A stretch of DNA of 64,000 bases from IMG/VR virus record IMGVR_UViG_3300043426_000266, positions 124,001 through 188,000 of that record; one strand, 5' to 3'. Below, piece by piece: positions 33,957 through 42,478 of this stretch. Within the stretch, counting starts at the first letter, position 1. Every line of letters begins with the position of its first letter. Source of the DNA: a virus. The translations under genes and the position numbers were made by a program. Under the pieces are notes generated by a model. It had not been told where the DNA came from. It worked only from the letters and a program-made list of their open reading frames with translations, and searched no databases.

Positions 33957-33980
33957 GAATATATATTATTTACGTGAACG
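33957..33980 (+). promoter_or_regulatory. Strong early-type promoter box
   Basis: GAATATATATTATTTACGTGAA, almost the full consensus, ~55 bases before ATG 34033. It should drive the shell-protein candidate and perhaps RNAP beta' N. Confidence 0.75.
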
Positions 33981-34032
33981 AGACTAATTAATGTCTTTTC
34001 ATTAACAATTGTTATCAAGCAAGGATATATCC

Positions 34033-35898
34033 ATGACAAGTTTAAAAATCGGTAATCAAAATCAAGAAACAACTCAAAACCAAACTAACGATCGCGGTCA
34101 TGGTGGCGACCGCCGTGAGTCTCGTCGTGAGTCTCGCCGCAAAAATGCAGACGACACGTTCGTAAGTTTAGTAGAATTGCTTCGCCCAGAAGCAGCTGGC
34201 AAAGCAATGCAACCCCGTGCTGAAAATGCACTTAAATGGGTGCAAGCTTCACTTGCTCGTGATCCTGAAATTATTAAAGGCCATGAAGTTCGCATCACTT
34301 CAATTTCTCGTGAAAAAGGATACCCAGTTAAATATCCTGGTATCGTCATCACTTTGTTTAACCCATCAACAAATCGTATCGCTTCACATACCTTGATGTT
34401 AGAAGATGGCGAAACATTACAACCATTAGAAAACCGTACTTTCCGCGGCGAAAATATTACCCCAGAACCAGTACCTTCAATGGTGTGGGATTCTGAATAC
34501 CAACAAGCGGTTCGCACAGAAGTGTACGAGCTTTATAAAGACGTGGCTGATGTGAAATATGCATCAATGGGTGTGACTGTAGTTCCACACACACTGTCTA
34601 TCCCAATTATCACTGAACATACCAGTCAAGACATTAACCCGTTAGATGCGCAGTTTGTTGCAATTGTAGAAAGCTTGTCAAGTTTCTACAAATGGTTAGG
34701 TCGTGATGCAAGTCGTGTTAAACTAGGTGAAGCATTCAACCCTGACCGTGAACAGCTGGTTGCAAACGTTGACCAAGCACCAACCATTGAGTTTGATCAA
34801 ATGGGTCAACCACGTCGTTCAGACTTCTGTATTTCGTTGTCTGTGAAAAAGCGCCGTGATGAAAAACGCGACGTTGGTCCGCTGTCTTATAACCGCGATG
34901 ACCAAGTTGATTCCGGTACTATTCTTCGTGTATCAGGTTATTGCTTGCCTTACTACACTCAACCAAACCTCGATGATAAAAAACCACGTAACTTCGGTAT
35001 CAATATCATCGTAACTGCAATTGAAGGTAAATCAACACCGTCGTTAGAATTGTTCCTTTACGGTATGGCTTCAACAACTGTATTGACCAACAACGACATG
35101 TGGGCGGATGGTTTCAAACCAGCATTGATCGTTGCAGACCCAATGCGTAACCTTGGTGGCCTGTTCCTTGAGATCCCTGATCAAAATGGTGAATCAATGC
35201 CGCGTCGTGACTACGCTGCGAGTTCATCTAATGAATTCTTAGATGACGTAGATTTCTTGTTCAGCTCTGATGTTACTGTGTCGTTAGATTGTTCTGAATC
35301 TGGTGCGACTGCCTGGATTACAGATTTGTTCTTGAACAACGATCTTGACGCAATTGAAGAAGCTGCTGACAACTTGACCAACGAAGAATATAGCGCCATC
35401 GTGAACAACGATGTGAATGATGCAATTGTTCGTAGTGATACTCGTCGTTTCTATACTGGTGAATACAGCGGTGCACATTCTGTACGTGATATTCGTGATG
35501 TTGATTATTTATATCTTATCAACAAATTCGATGAAAACGGTTCCGCAGAAGCTGCAAAAGACTGGGATGAATCTTTGGGTGATGATAGCGAGTATGGTTT
35601 ACACCAACGTGCGGTATTGACTCAAGAAGCACTTGGTCACGGCACTTATCGTATCACTGGTGTGGTTGACCGTGTGAAACTTGATGCTTCATTCTTTGAA
35701 GCAGTTGTGAATGCGTTACATAACACTGACATGCTTCCTAACACCAATGATATTTCTCGTGGCTTCCGTCCTAAACAGCGTCTTGAAGCGAAAAATGTTA
35801 AAGGTCGTATGGACAGCCAAGAGCTTGGTTCAAACTATCGCACCAACCATAGTCGCCAGGTTAATCGTCAACGTAATGCATTTCGTGATCGCGGTTAA
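34033..35898 (+). CDS. Candidate phage nucleus shell protein (chimallin, phiKZ gp54-like)
   Basis: A 621-aa protein. ATG 34033 follows AAGGATAT; the in-frame TTG at 34009 is less likely. The core is folded and Asp-rich, with flexible Arg-rich tails (RRESRRESRRK near the start; residues ~590-621 rich in R, N and Q). CGT Arg codons and GTT/GCA-type codons dominate more than in neighbours, and the promoter is one of the best here, so expression should be high. It lies directly before the RNAP beta' N gene, as the shell protein gp54 precedes gp55 in phiKZ. Size (chimallins ~600-630 aa), order and expression agree, but I cannot align it from memory. The alternative is another abundant early protein. 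Confidence 0.5.
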   Translation: MTSLKIGNQNQETTQNQTNDRGHGGDRRESRRESRRKNADDTFVSLVELLRPEAAGKAMQPRAENALKWVQASLARDPEIIKGHEVRITSISREKGYPVKYPGIVITLFNPSTNRIASHTLMLEDGETLQPLENRTFRGENITPEPVPSMVWDSEYQQAVRTEVYELYKDVADVKYASMGVTVVPHTLSIPIITEHTSQDINPLDAQFVAIVESLSSFYKWLGRDASRVKLGEAFNPDREQLVANVDQAPTIEFDQMGQPRRSDFCISLSVKKRRDEKRDVGPLSYNRDDQVDSGTILRVSGYCLPYYTQPNLDDKKPRNFGINIIVTAIEGKSTPSLELFLYGMASTTVLTNNDMWADGFKPALIVADPMRNLGGLFLEIPDQNGESMPRRDYAASSSNEFLDDVDFLFSSDVTVSLDCSESGATAWITDLFLNNDLDAIEEAADNLTNEEYSAIVNNDVNDAIVRSDTRRFYTGEYSGAHSVRDIRDVDYLYLINKFDENGSAEAAKDWDESLGDDSEYGLHQRAVLTQEALGHGTYRITGVVDRVKLDASFFEAVVNALHNTDMLPNTNDISRGFRPKQRLEAKNVKGRMDSQELGSNYRTNHSRQVNRQRNAFRDRG

Positions 35899-35904
35899 TT
35901 AGCC

Positions 35905-35934
35905 AAATGAGGGGATTCGTCCCCTCATTTTTTA
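35905..35934 (+). terminator. Intrinsic terminator with TTCG loop
   Basis: AATGAGGGGA-TTCG-TCCCCTCATT plus T run, between the abundant shell candidate and RNAP beta' N; probably sets their ratio. Confidence 0.9.
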
Positions 35935-35961
35935 TTTCAACTCTTGATCAAGGAATTAACA

Positions 35962-37383
35962 ATGCAAGGTGGAATAACCTGGGGCGAGTTTAACAATATC
36001 GTTGGTGATATTGTTAATTTAGATGAGGTCTTTGAGGAGGAAAAAGCGAGAAAGCCAATAACCTTTGTAAATGATATTAAAGTGAAAACTGATGGTGATG
36101 CATTAAGTCTACGAGACAAACTCACAATCAAATACACGGATGACATCATTGATTTGTTGCAAGGGTCAAATCCAATTGAGCAACCCGTGGAAATCGATTA
36201 CTGGATCCGTACACCAGATTCAGTTGATTGGTTTATGACACCTATCATTCGAATTATGCTCGAAGATAAAACGCGGTTTAGAGATAAAAACTCTAATACC
36301 TACATTTCAACACTCAGTTACTTTTGTGATCCAACATACCGATTACCAGTAGGTTATGTTCCTGATAAACGATTTAAACGTTTATTAGACGAAGGGATTC
36401 CACGTGGTATAAATGAATTTTATCATCATTTCGATACCTTTATTGATATTTGGTTTGGAATTAAAACAAAACGGGGTGGCTACACCAAGTTCTCGGAACC
36501 CGTTTATGATTTAATTCAAAAGTATCGTGATCGGGTTTTTATCAAACATCTGCCCATGTATACTAGACACGCGTTTGTGATTGAGTCAAGTGAGAATTAT
36601 GAATCTATGGATAAGTCCGTAGTCTATCTTGCTTTAGACGCAGTCTTTACAATCACATCATTGGATATGGAAATTAAGGAGTTAAGTCCTAAGAAGTTAC
36701 AAGCAAAGGCGTGGAAAGTCAATACGTTAATGTGTGAATCTGTAGAAGCTTATTTAAGACATATCTTTTTAAAGAAAGAAGGTTTGTTACGAAAAAGTAA
36801 CTGCGGAACAACCGCGTCGTTTAACACCCGTTGTGTAATCGCTTCCAATCAGGAACGTAACCACAAATACGAATCTATCAAACTCCCTTGGGGTGTAGCG
36901 ATGGTTTTGTTTGCACAAGAGATCGGCGGTATTCTTGTACGCGAACACGGATGGACTGCAAACCAAGTTTTCCATATGCGTGCTTTATTCGCTAAAAAGT
37001 TTGATCCCTTCATTTATCAATTATTAATGAAGTTTTTAAAAGATCATCCTGATGGCGGAAAGTGGGGTATCTTACATCGCCCGCCAACTCTTGAGCGTGG
37101 TTCTCATCAGACCGTGCTTGCTGACGACATTAACACTGATCCTCGAATCTTAGTTATTTTCATGAGTAACTTGATTACAAAAGCATTTAATGCGGACTTC
37201 GACGGTGATGAGCTCTGCTGGACTGTTCTGCATGACCGTAGAATGGAGACGTTGTTTGAAGGACTTAGACCGCATTATGGTGCGATGGATTTAAATACCC
37301 CTTTGACTTTCAGTAGTAATCTGGGTATACCAAAAGCACATGCGGTTAAACTGGAGAGATTTTTAAATCGACACAGAGGATAA
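35962..37383 (+). CDS. RNA polymerase beta' subunit, N-terminal part (nonvirion RNAP, phiKZ gp55-like)
   Basis: ATG 35962 after AAGGA; 473 aa. It carries the catalytic Mg-binding loop AFNADFDGDE (Asn410 to Asp416), plus LLRKSNCGTTASFNTRCVI (equivalent to GKRVDFSGRTVI) and HRPPTLERGSHQ (RAPTLHRLGIQ). It is therefore the N-terminal half of a split beta'. With beta C (47640), beta' C (49749) and a beta N outside this window it should form the phage-encoded RNAP. In phiKZ the equivalent is gp55 of the nonvirion enzyme, which transcribes late genes. It ends two bases before the next gene. Confidence 0.88.
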   Translation: MQGGITWGEFNNIVGDIVNLDEVFEEEKARKPITFVNDIKVKTDGDALSLRDKLTIKYTDDIIDLLQGSNPIEQPVEIDYWIRTPDSVDWFMTPIIRIMLEDKTRFRDKNSNTYISTLSYFCDPTYRLPVGYVPDKRFKRLLDEGIPRGINEFYHHFDTFIDIWFGIKTKRGGYTKFSEPVYDLIQKYRDRVFIKHLPMYTRHAFVIESSENYESMDKSVVYLALDAVFTITSLDMEIKELSPKKLQAKAWKVNTLMCESVEAYLRHIFLKKEGLLRKSNCGTTASFNTRCVIASNQERNHKYESIKLPWGVAMVLFAQEIGGILVREHGWTANQVFHMRALFAKKFDPFIYQLLMKFLKDHPDGGKWGILHRPPTLERGSHQTVLADDINTDPRILVIFMSNLITKAFNADFDGDELCWTVLHDRRMETLFEGLRPHYGAMDLNTPLTFSSNLGIPKAHAVKLERFLNRHRG

Positions 37384-37385
37384 AT

Positions 37386-37997
37386 ATGAATATAGTAGAG
37401 GGAGGTAGTTTATCAGGTTACGCTTCTTTTGGTCGCCTTGCAAGTAAAAAGACTATCGACTATATAAAAGATAGACGAGATTCTTTTAAAAGCCGAATCA
37501 CAAGCGATCGAATCGCAAACCTGGTTTTCAATTTTGAAACAAGTGCACGTCGTTTAGATATTGGTGAACTTAAAGATGAAATTCGTATCGCAAAACGTCG
37601 CGAGCGTAATCTCTTTGATGATGGACATATTCGTTATATCCATGAACCAGGTGATATTCAACACTCAAACTTTACAATGCGTCGCTTAATCATGGCTGAT
37701 GTTGAAATTCAGTCTAAAGCGAGAAGTAATTTAATTGATGGTTGGGTAAATCTCTACGTCGATCCTGACGAAGGTAAATCAGAATGGCGACATCGTGATT
37801 ATCGTCGATTAAACAAAGGTCTGTATAAGAAAACTGAAGAAGGGGTAACCCGGTCAAGTTATTATTATGAAGACCAGGGAGCAGATGAATTAACGCTTAC
37901 CGAGAAACTCGATGCATTACGAACAATTGATCGAATTAAAAACCTGATTCGATTAGGGGGTGAAGACCCTACGTCGCTCAATGGTGGTCAATTATAA
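37386..37997 (+). CDS. Unknown basic 203-aa protein after RNAP beta' N
   Basis: Two bases after the RNAP gene, so co-translated. Arg/Lys/Asp-rich and helical, with long charged stretches (DEIRIAKRRERNLFDDG). Could assist the polymerase, from position only. Followed by a terminator. Confidence 0.65.
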   Translation: MNIVEGGSLSGYASFGRLASKKTIDYIKDRRDSFKSRITSDRIANLVFNFETSARRLDIGELKDEIRIAKRRERNLFDDGHIRYIHEPGDIQHSNFTMRRLIMADVEIQSKARSNLIDGWVNLYVDPDEGKSEWRHRDYRRLNKGLYKKTEEGVTRSSYYYEDQGADELTLTEKLDALRTIDRIKNLIRLGGEDPTSLNGGQL

Positions 37998-38002
37998 AGA
38001 CT

Positions 38003-38031
38003 AAAGAAAGGGTACGCCCTTTCTTTTTTTG
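38003..38031 (+). terminator. Intrinsic terminator
   Basis: AAAGAAAGGG-TACG-CCCTTTCTTTT plus T run. Confidence 0.9.
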
Positions 38032-38044
38032 AGGATTCACCTTT

Positions 38045-38464
38045 ATGGCTAACCGTATCCCGTCTATGGATGGTTCAGGTTTTATTACTGACCCGTCTTT
38101 AAAAATAGATTATCTAATGGCTTGTTATTGTTCAACCCAACATTCACAGACTGTATTATACAGACCTCTTATTTCAAGTTTTAGTAAAGATATTCAACTC
38201 TCATCTCAACAATGGGAAAGTTTACCTGGGTATGTTGAAGCGAGTTTGTCTCGTTTATTTACTTCTTACTTTGACCAAACTGAAATTGCAGTATCTATTG
38301 ATGAGAATTCAATGGAAGATGGAACCAGTCTTTTTAAACTTATAATTGAAGGGATTGTTCGTCAGGATGGTACAAGTTATCAACTATCTAAAGAGCTTTA
38401 TGTTAACCACGCCAAACTCAGTAGTGTAACTGATTTTAATATAGGAAATACAAATTATGCGTAA
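38045..38464 (+). CDS. Unknown 139-aa protein
   Basis: ATG 38045 behind GAGGATT. First of a chain of five overlapping or abutting genes ending in the SbcD-like nuclease. Mixed structure, no recognised domain. Confidence 0.65.
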   Translation: MANRIPSMDGSGFITDPSLKIDYLMACYCSTQHSQTVLYRPLISSFSKDIQLSSQQWESLPGYVEASLSRLFTSYFDQTEIAVSIDENSMEDGTSLFKLIIEGIVRQDGTSYQLSKELYVNHAKLSSVTDFNIGNTNYA

Positions 38465-38765
38465 GCAACTTTATATCGGAACAGTTGTTGTTGGTGAAAT
38501 TGGTTATAAATACACCGTTGAAAAAGTACCTTCAAAAGAAGATTTAGTTGAAGGGGAATTAGAAGAGTCCGCTGAGGAATCAGACAACACAGTTTATGCA
38601 GATTTTAATACGCTGCTTGCCAATTTACCAGCACCATTAAACACTATTGAATATATCAACCCTGCATTCTTTCCATGTGTGGTCTTAATTGAACCAGACG
38701 CTGAATATGGTAAAGAAGAAGTTACTCAGGAGTCCGAGGAGACCACTAATGACGAAGAAAAGTGA
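38457..38765 (+). CDS. Unknown 102-aa acidic protein
   Basis: Overlaps the previous stop by 8 bases. Strand-rich start, Glu-rich end (EEVTQESEETTNDEEK). No motif. Overlaps the next gene. Confidence 0.6.
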   Translation: MRKQLYIGTVVVGEIGYKYTVEKVPSKEDLVEGELEESAEESDNTVYADFNTLLANLPAPLNTIEYINPAFFPCVVLIEPDAEYGKEEVTQESEETTNDEEK

Positions 38766-39042
38766 TTTACCACTGAATTTTGATTTATCAGATCGAATCC
38801 TTCTTGCAATAAATAAATCTGAAGAAGCAATCCATTCGGTTTATTTAGTTCGCTGTAAACCACTGTTGGTTGATCCGTATTATCATACGTTTGAAGAAAT
38901 TCAAGAACAGGTACCTTTCAAAATTGACTTTAGTCATTTAAATCCACTTCATGTATTGCCTTGTGGTATTAGTATCGAGACTCAAGCGGTATTTAAAGAA
39001 GCTGAAAACCTGGTCGAAACGGATGAAAAAGGAGGTGAGTAA
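38749..39042 (+). CDS. Unknown 97-aa protein
   Basis: ATG 38749 (MTKKSDLPLNF) behind GAGGAG, chosen over an in-frame ATG at 38689 inside the upstream gene. Abuts the next start (TAAATG). No domain recognised. Confidence 0.6.
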   Translation: MTKKSDLPLNFDLSDRILLAINKSEEAIHSVYLVRCKPLLVDPYYHTFEEIQEQVPFKIDFSHLNPLHVLPCGISIETQAVFKEAENLVETDEKGGE

Positions 39043-39642
39043 ATGCATCCGTTTACAAAGGTTATAGTTGATTTAGTAAATGAGTCTCCGGCACTCTACG
39101 ATCGTCCTCGTTTAGATTATTTCGAGTTTAGAGATCGTTGGCTACCATTGTTCAACAAAGACTCTAACACTGCTCTAGCGCCGTTAGGTGAGTGGATACA
39201 AGGGGTGGCAAGAGGTAACGGATATATGGATGTCGATATCATTAAAGGTGGTCGAGCAATCCCGGATGAAATGTATCCGCCATATATGACAATCGAAGGC
39301 GGTGAACTAATGTTCACTGTCCCTGGAATACTTAATCGCACGATTAATGTTAAGTTAGATTCTGGTCGTGTATTGGATAACGTTCTTACTGAGTCCCAGC
39401 GTAAACGAGAAGGTCACTTGGTTGCTGGGGAAAAATATTACAATGAAGAGTTTATAGATAAGCTCAACATTGGAGTTCCGGTAGATCCAATGTTGTTTGA
39501 GAAGATGAATGAAATTTTCAAACACTTTGGAGTTGAACGTACTACTTTTAAAACCGTTGAAAAAACTACAGAAGCTTCTAATAATGTAGATAATTCAGCA
39601 GCAGGTAAAATCGACAATGACCTCCTCGACTTCGAATTCTAA
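39043..39642 (+). CDS. Unknown 199-aa protein
   Basis: Excellent ribosome site GGAGGTGAG. Globular core of ~170 residues and an acidic flexible tail that ends DNDLLDFEF, reminiscent of SSB-type acidic tips. Its end overlaps the SbcD-like gene by 26 bases. Possibly a replication or repair partner, by position and tail only. Confidence 0.6.
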   Translation: MHPFTKVIVDLVNESPALYDRPRLDYFEFRDRWLPLFNKDSNTALAPLGEWIQGVARGNGYMDVDIIKGGRAIPDEMYPPYMTIEGGELMFTVPGILNRTINVKLDSGRVLDNVLTESQRKREGHLVAGEKYYNEEFIDKLNIGVPVDPMLFEKMNEIFKHFGVERTTFKTVEKTTEASNNVDNSAAGKIDNDLLDFEF

Positions 39643-40795
39643 AAGAGAGTTGGCAAAATTTCTTTGGGTTCAGGATGTACATTTCGGAGCAAATGGGTTA
39701 CCGTTTAATGCGGTAACCCATTCTTTTATGTACGTTTACAATATTGCAAAAAGAAAAGGGATTAAAGCGGTAGTCTTTGGTGGTGATACAACTGATAGAG
39801 AATTGCCACTTTGGTCTGATGGTGCAATTGAATATATTAACTTTATTCATTGGTTATTAAAGGACGCAGAAGAAAACAATATTGCAATTGTTGGGATTGA
39901 GGGAACACCTTCTCATGACCGTAAGCAGTTTGTTTTGTTTGAGGAAATTAAAGCAAGTGCAAAATTAAAGACTCAACTTATATATGTAAGTAAATTATCA
40001 ATTGTTGATTTACCTATGTTTGGCCATGTTTTAGTTGTTCCCGATGAATGGAGAAGCAAAGCTACCGACACTTACAACGAAGCAATTCTCCTTTTAAAGG
40101 AAAAAGAATTAAAACAAGTTGACTGGTGTTTTATGCACGGGTCTTTTAAATACCAGGTTCCTAGCTTTCTACAACATCGACTAGATTTACATGATCAAGA
40201 TGACTACTGTAAAATCGTAAAGAAAGGTTTATTTGTTGGGCATGAACACGTCCATTCTGAATACCAAAAGATACATTGCGCAGGTTCTCTTGAGAGATGG
40301 TCGTTTGGGCAGGAAGCCGAAAAAGGTGCTTTTTATGTTGAAGAATTAATGAATGGTTCAACATATGTTGAATTCATTCGTAATGCAGTTGCTCAAACTT
40401 ATATTGATGTAATTGTTGATGGATTAACTTCAAATGAAATTTTAGGAAAACTTAAGAAATTAAATATTGATTTGAATAGCCAGGTCAATATTCGTTTAAC
40501 AACGACTTCCGGAATTGAAGTAGTCAATGAGTTTATTGAAAAGTATAAATTCATTTATACCGAGATTAAATGGAAGTCAAAAGACCTATCTAAAAAAGGT
40601 TCCAAACCTGTCACCTTAACCGCAGATTCTAAACTAATATTTTCTAAGGTTAATTTAGATTTTGAAACATTAGAATCATTAATGTTAAAAAGGTTGGCTG
40701 ACAAGTATCCGGATAAGATAAATCAACTAACTTATATCTTTAAAGATATGTTGGTAGACTTTAGAGGTAAAAATGCCGAGCGCAGTGAACGTTAG
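39617..40795 (+). CDS. SbcD/Mre11-like metallophosphoesterase (nuclease)
   Basis: A 392-aa protein with all calcineurin-like phosphoesterase motifs in order: DVH (D20, H22), GGDTTD (D57, D60), GTPSHD (GNHD position, H100, D101), FMHG (H174) and GHEHVH (H209, H211). The first 220 residues form the nuclease; the rest is a helical capping or partner-binding region. Mre11/SbcD/T4 gp47 nucleases process DNA ends with an SbcC/gp46 ATPase; no such partner is in the window. The start at ATG 39617 overlaps the upstream gene. The role is probably recombination-dependent repair or replication, or host DNA breakdown. Confidence 0.8.
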   Translation: MTSSTSNSKRELAKFLWVQDVHFGANGLPFNAVTHSFMYVYNIAKRKGIKAVVFGGDTTDRELPLWSDGAIEYINFIHWLLKDAEENNIAIVGIEGTPSHDRKQFVLFEEIKASAKLKTQLIYVSKLSIVDLPMFGHVLVVPDEWRSKATDTYNEAILLLKEKELKQVDWCFMHGSFKYQVPSFLQHRLDLHDQDDYCKIVKKGLFVGHEHVHSEYQKIHCAGSLERWSFGQEAEKGAFYVEELMNGSTYVEFIRNAVAQTYIDVIVDGLTSNEILGKLKKLNIDLNSQVNIRLTTTSGIEVVNEFIEKYKFIYTEIKWKSKDLSKKGSKPVTLTADSKLIFSKVNLDFETLESLMLKRLADKYPDKINQLTYIFKDMLVDFRGKNAERSER

Positions 40796-41630
40796 AGAGA
40801 TGGGTGACATCTCCGTTTCAATTGGAACAAGCTTTGCAATCCAGAGTTTGTTTAACAAACACCCAGATAAAAAACCGGAAAAGTATTTACCCGCAGCAAG
40901 AGTCGATGGTATTTATATCAATGTTCGAACTCTATTGCGTAATATGTTTAATGCAACAGAGACATCACGAATATTAACTACCAAACCCAAGGATTATCTA
41001 ACCGCACTTAAATCTGAACTTACAGATATTAAAGCGTACATTGATTCGCAAGAAGGAAGTAAGTTAAAAGTTTACTTCTACCTACCAACTTATGCATCAT
41101 TACACAAAGAGTTTGGTAAAACCGCTGAATTGAGAATTCCTAAAACTGATTTACAGAAACAAAAGCTTGAAATTGAAAAAGAGGTTTTTGGTAAATTAGA
41201 ACAAGAGCTCCTTAGTTTAGATGAAGATAAACGTTATGTTAATATTACCGACATGGGCGTTAAACCCTCAAATAGAGAAATTGGTTTACTACTTACCCAC
41301 TATCCAGTGGATCTCCTTTATTCTCCAGGGTTCTCGAAGCTTTTGCTTATAGAATCTCATACTGGTCAAATCAAAGGTGAAAATGAGTGGTATACGAAGT
41401 TCTCCGCAACGGCAACGGAACGTATTCCTTTTAATAAGGCAATGCTGACTTTCTTTGGTGATAGCGGGGGGATGTTTAAACCCCAACATCATAAAGCCCG
41501 AGATGCTTTAATGTCTGTGGCCGATAAATACAAATGGACTTACCAAACTACTAGGGATAAGATTATTCTTAATCTTAAACTCGGCGGCGAAGGTGTAATT
41601 GAACAAACCGTTCGAAAAATGTTTGGTTAA
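40773..41630 (+). CDS. Unknown 285-aa protein
   Basis: Starts within the end of the SbcD-like gene, behind AGAGG, so probably coupled to it. Mixed alpha/beta with an ESHTGQIKGENEWYTKF stretch (residues 195-211) and basic patches. It may act with the nuclease; no recognised family. Confidence 0.6.
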   Translation: MPSAVNVREMGDISVSIGTSFAIQSLFNKHPDKKPEKYLPAARVDGIYINVRTLLRNMFNATETSRILTTKPKDYLTALKSELTDIKAYIDSQEGSKLKVYFYLPTYASLHKEFGKTAELRIPKTDLQKQKLEIEKEVFGKLEQELLSLDEDKRYVNITDMGVKPSNREIGLLLTHYPVDLLYSPGFSKLLLIESHTGQIKGENEWYTKFSATATERIPFNKAMLTFFGDSGGMFKPQHHKARDALMSVADKYKWTYQTTRDKIILNLKLGGEGVIEQTVRKMFG

Positions 41631-41681
41631 ATAAAAACTAAACTTAATCTATTATGACTTGAAACACTTGAGGATAAAGAC

Positions 41682-42386
41682 ATGTCTGATTTTAAAGCCC
41701 CTCCACGTACGAAAACCATTCAAGATAATCCATCGCTGCGACTAACTGCTCCAAAAGTGCAAGGTGCTGAGCGCGGACCTAGCTTAATGCTTTATGTTCA
41801 TCCGAATGATAAAAACCCCTCCAACACACAGGGTCGAATAGTCGTATTTACTCAAACCCCTGAGAATGACCCAAAGAAACAAAAGATCGAAGTTAAAATA
41901 GAACTTCTTGATTTACAAACAATCGTGAAAACGATTAAACGTGCTGCAATGGCAACTGATAAGTTTGAAGTTGCGGCTGTCCAAACTCGCGTACCTAAAG
42001 ACTATCGTAATCGCGCTGCTGGGATGCGTGATGATGTTAAGGTTGTTGTTGGTAAATCAGAACAAGGGGTTTATATCTCTTTAATTAGTTGGAATGCTGA
42101 AGTTCCACGTATTCGTTTCTACTTTGGTTCAACTGAAGTCTTTGAGTTTATTCAACAAGAAGATAAAGGTATGAAGTTTGTAGAATGGTCATCTATTCGT
42201 GCCGAAGCTTGGTGCGATATTCAGAGTTCATTAAACGTTGAAATGTTCCGTAAACACTGGAAACCTTGGGTGCCTGCAAATCAAAACTCGGGTCAAGGCG
42301 GCGGTTATAGCGGTGGGCAGCAAAACAATTACCCTGCTAAAGCTAATCAAAACAACGATGATGATTTAGATGATGTTTTTGGATAA
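41682..42386 (+). CDS. Candidate single-stranded DNA-binding protein
   Basis: A 234-aa protein: a beta-rich N-terminal and central domain, then a Gly/Asn/Gln-rich linker (residues ~200-222: NQNSGQGGGYSGGQQNN) and a short acidic tip ending DDDLDDVFG. Globular beta domain, glycine-rich linker and acidic tip is the architecture of bacterial and phage SSBs, whose tip recruits replication proteins. Neighbouring SbcD-like nuclease and replication genes agree. I cannot prove an OB fold by eye. Confidence 0.5.
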   Translation: MSDFKAPPRTKTIQDNPSLRLTAPKVQGAERGPSLMLYVHPNDKNPSNTQGRIVVFTQTPENDPKKQKIEVKIELLDLQTIVKTIKRAAMATDKFEVAAVQTRVPKDYRNRAAGMRDDVKVVVGKSEQGVYISLISWNAEVPRIRFYFGSTEVFEFIQQEDKGMKFVEWSSIRAEAWCDIQSSLNVEMFRKHWKPWVPANQNSGQGGGYSGGQQNNYPAKANQNNDDDLDDVFG

Positions 42387-42403
42387 ATAAACAATAACTA
42401 TAA

Positions 42404-42435
42404 ATGAGAGGACTCGTCCTCTCATTCTATTTTTT
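42404..42435 (+). terminator. Intrinsic terminator
   Basis: ATGAGAGGA-CTCG-TCCTCTCAT followed by TCTATTTTTTTT. Confidence 0.9.
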
Positions 42436-42437
42436 TT

Positions 42438-42462
42438 AAGATATACATTATTTACATGAATC
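42438..42462 (+). promoter_or_regulatory. Early-type promoter box
   Basis: AGATATACATTATTTACATGAA, close to consensus, 17 bases before ATG 42479. Confidence 0.7.
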
Positions 42463-42478
42463 AGCACGGGGTTTTTAA

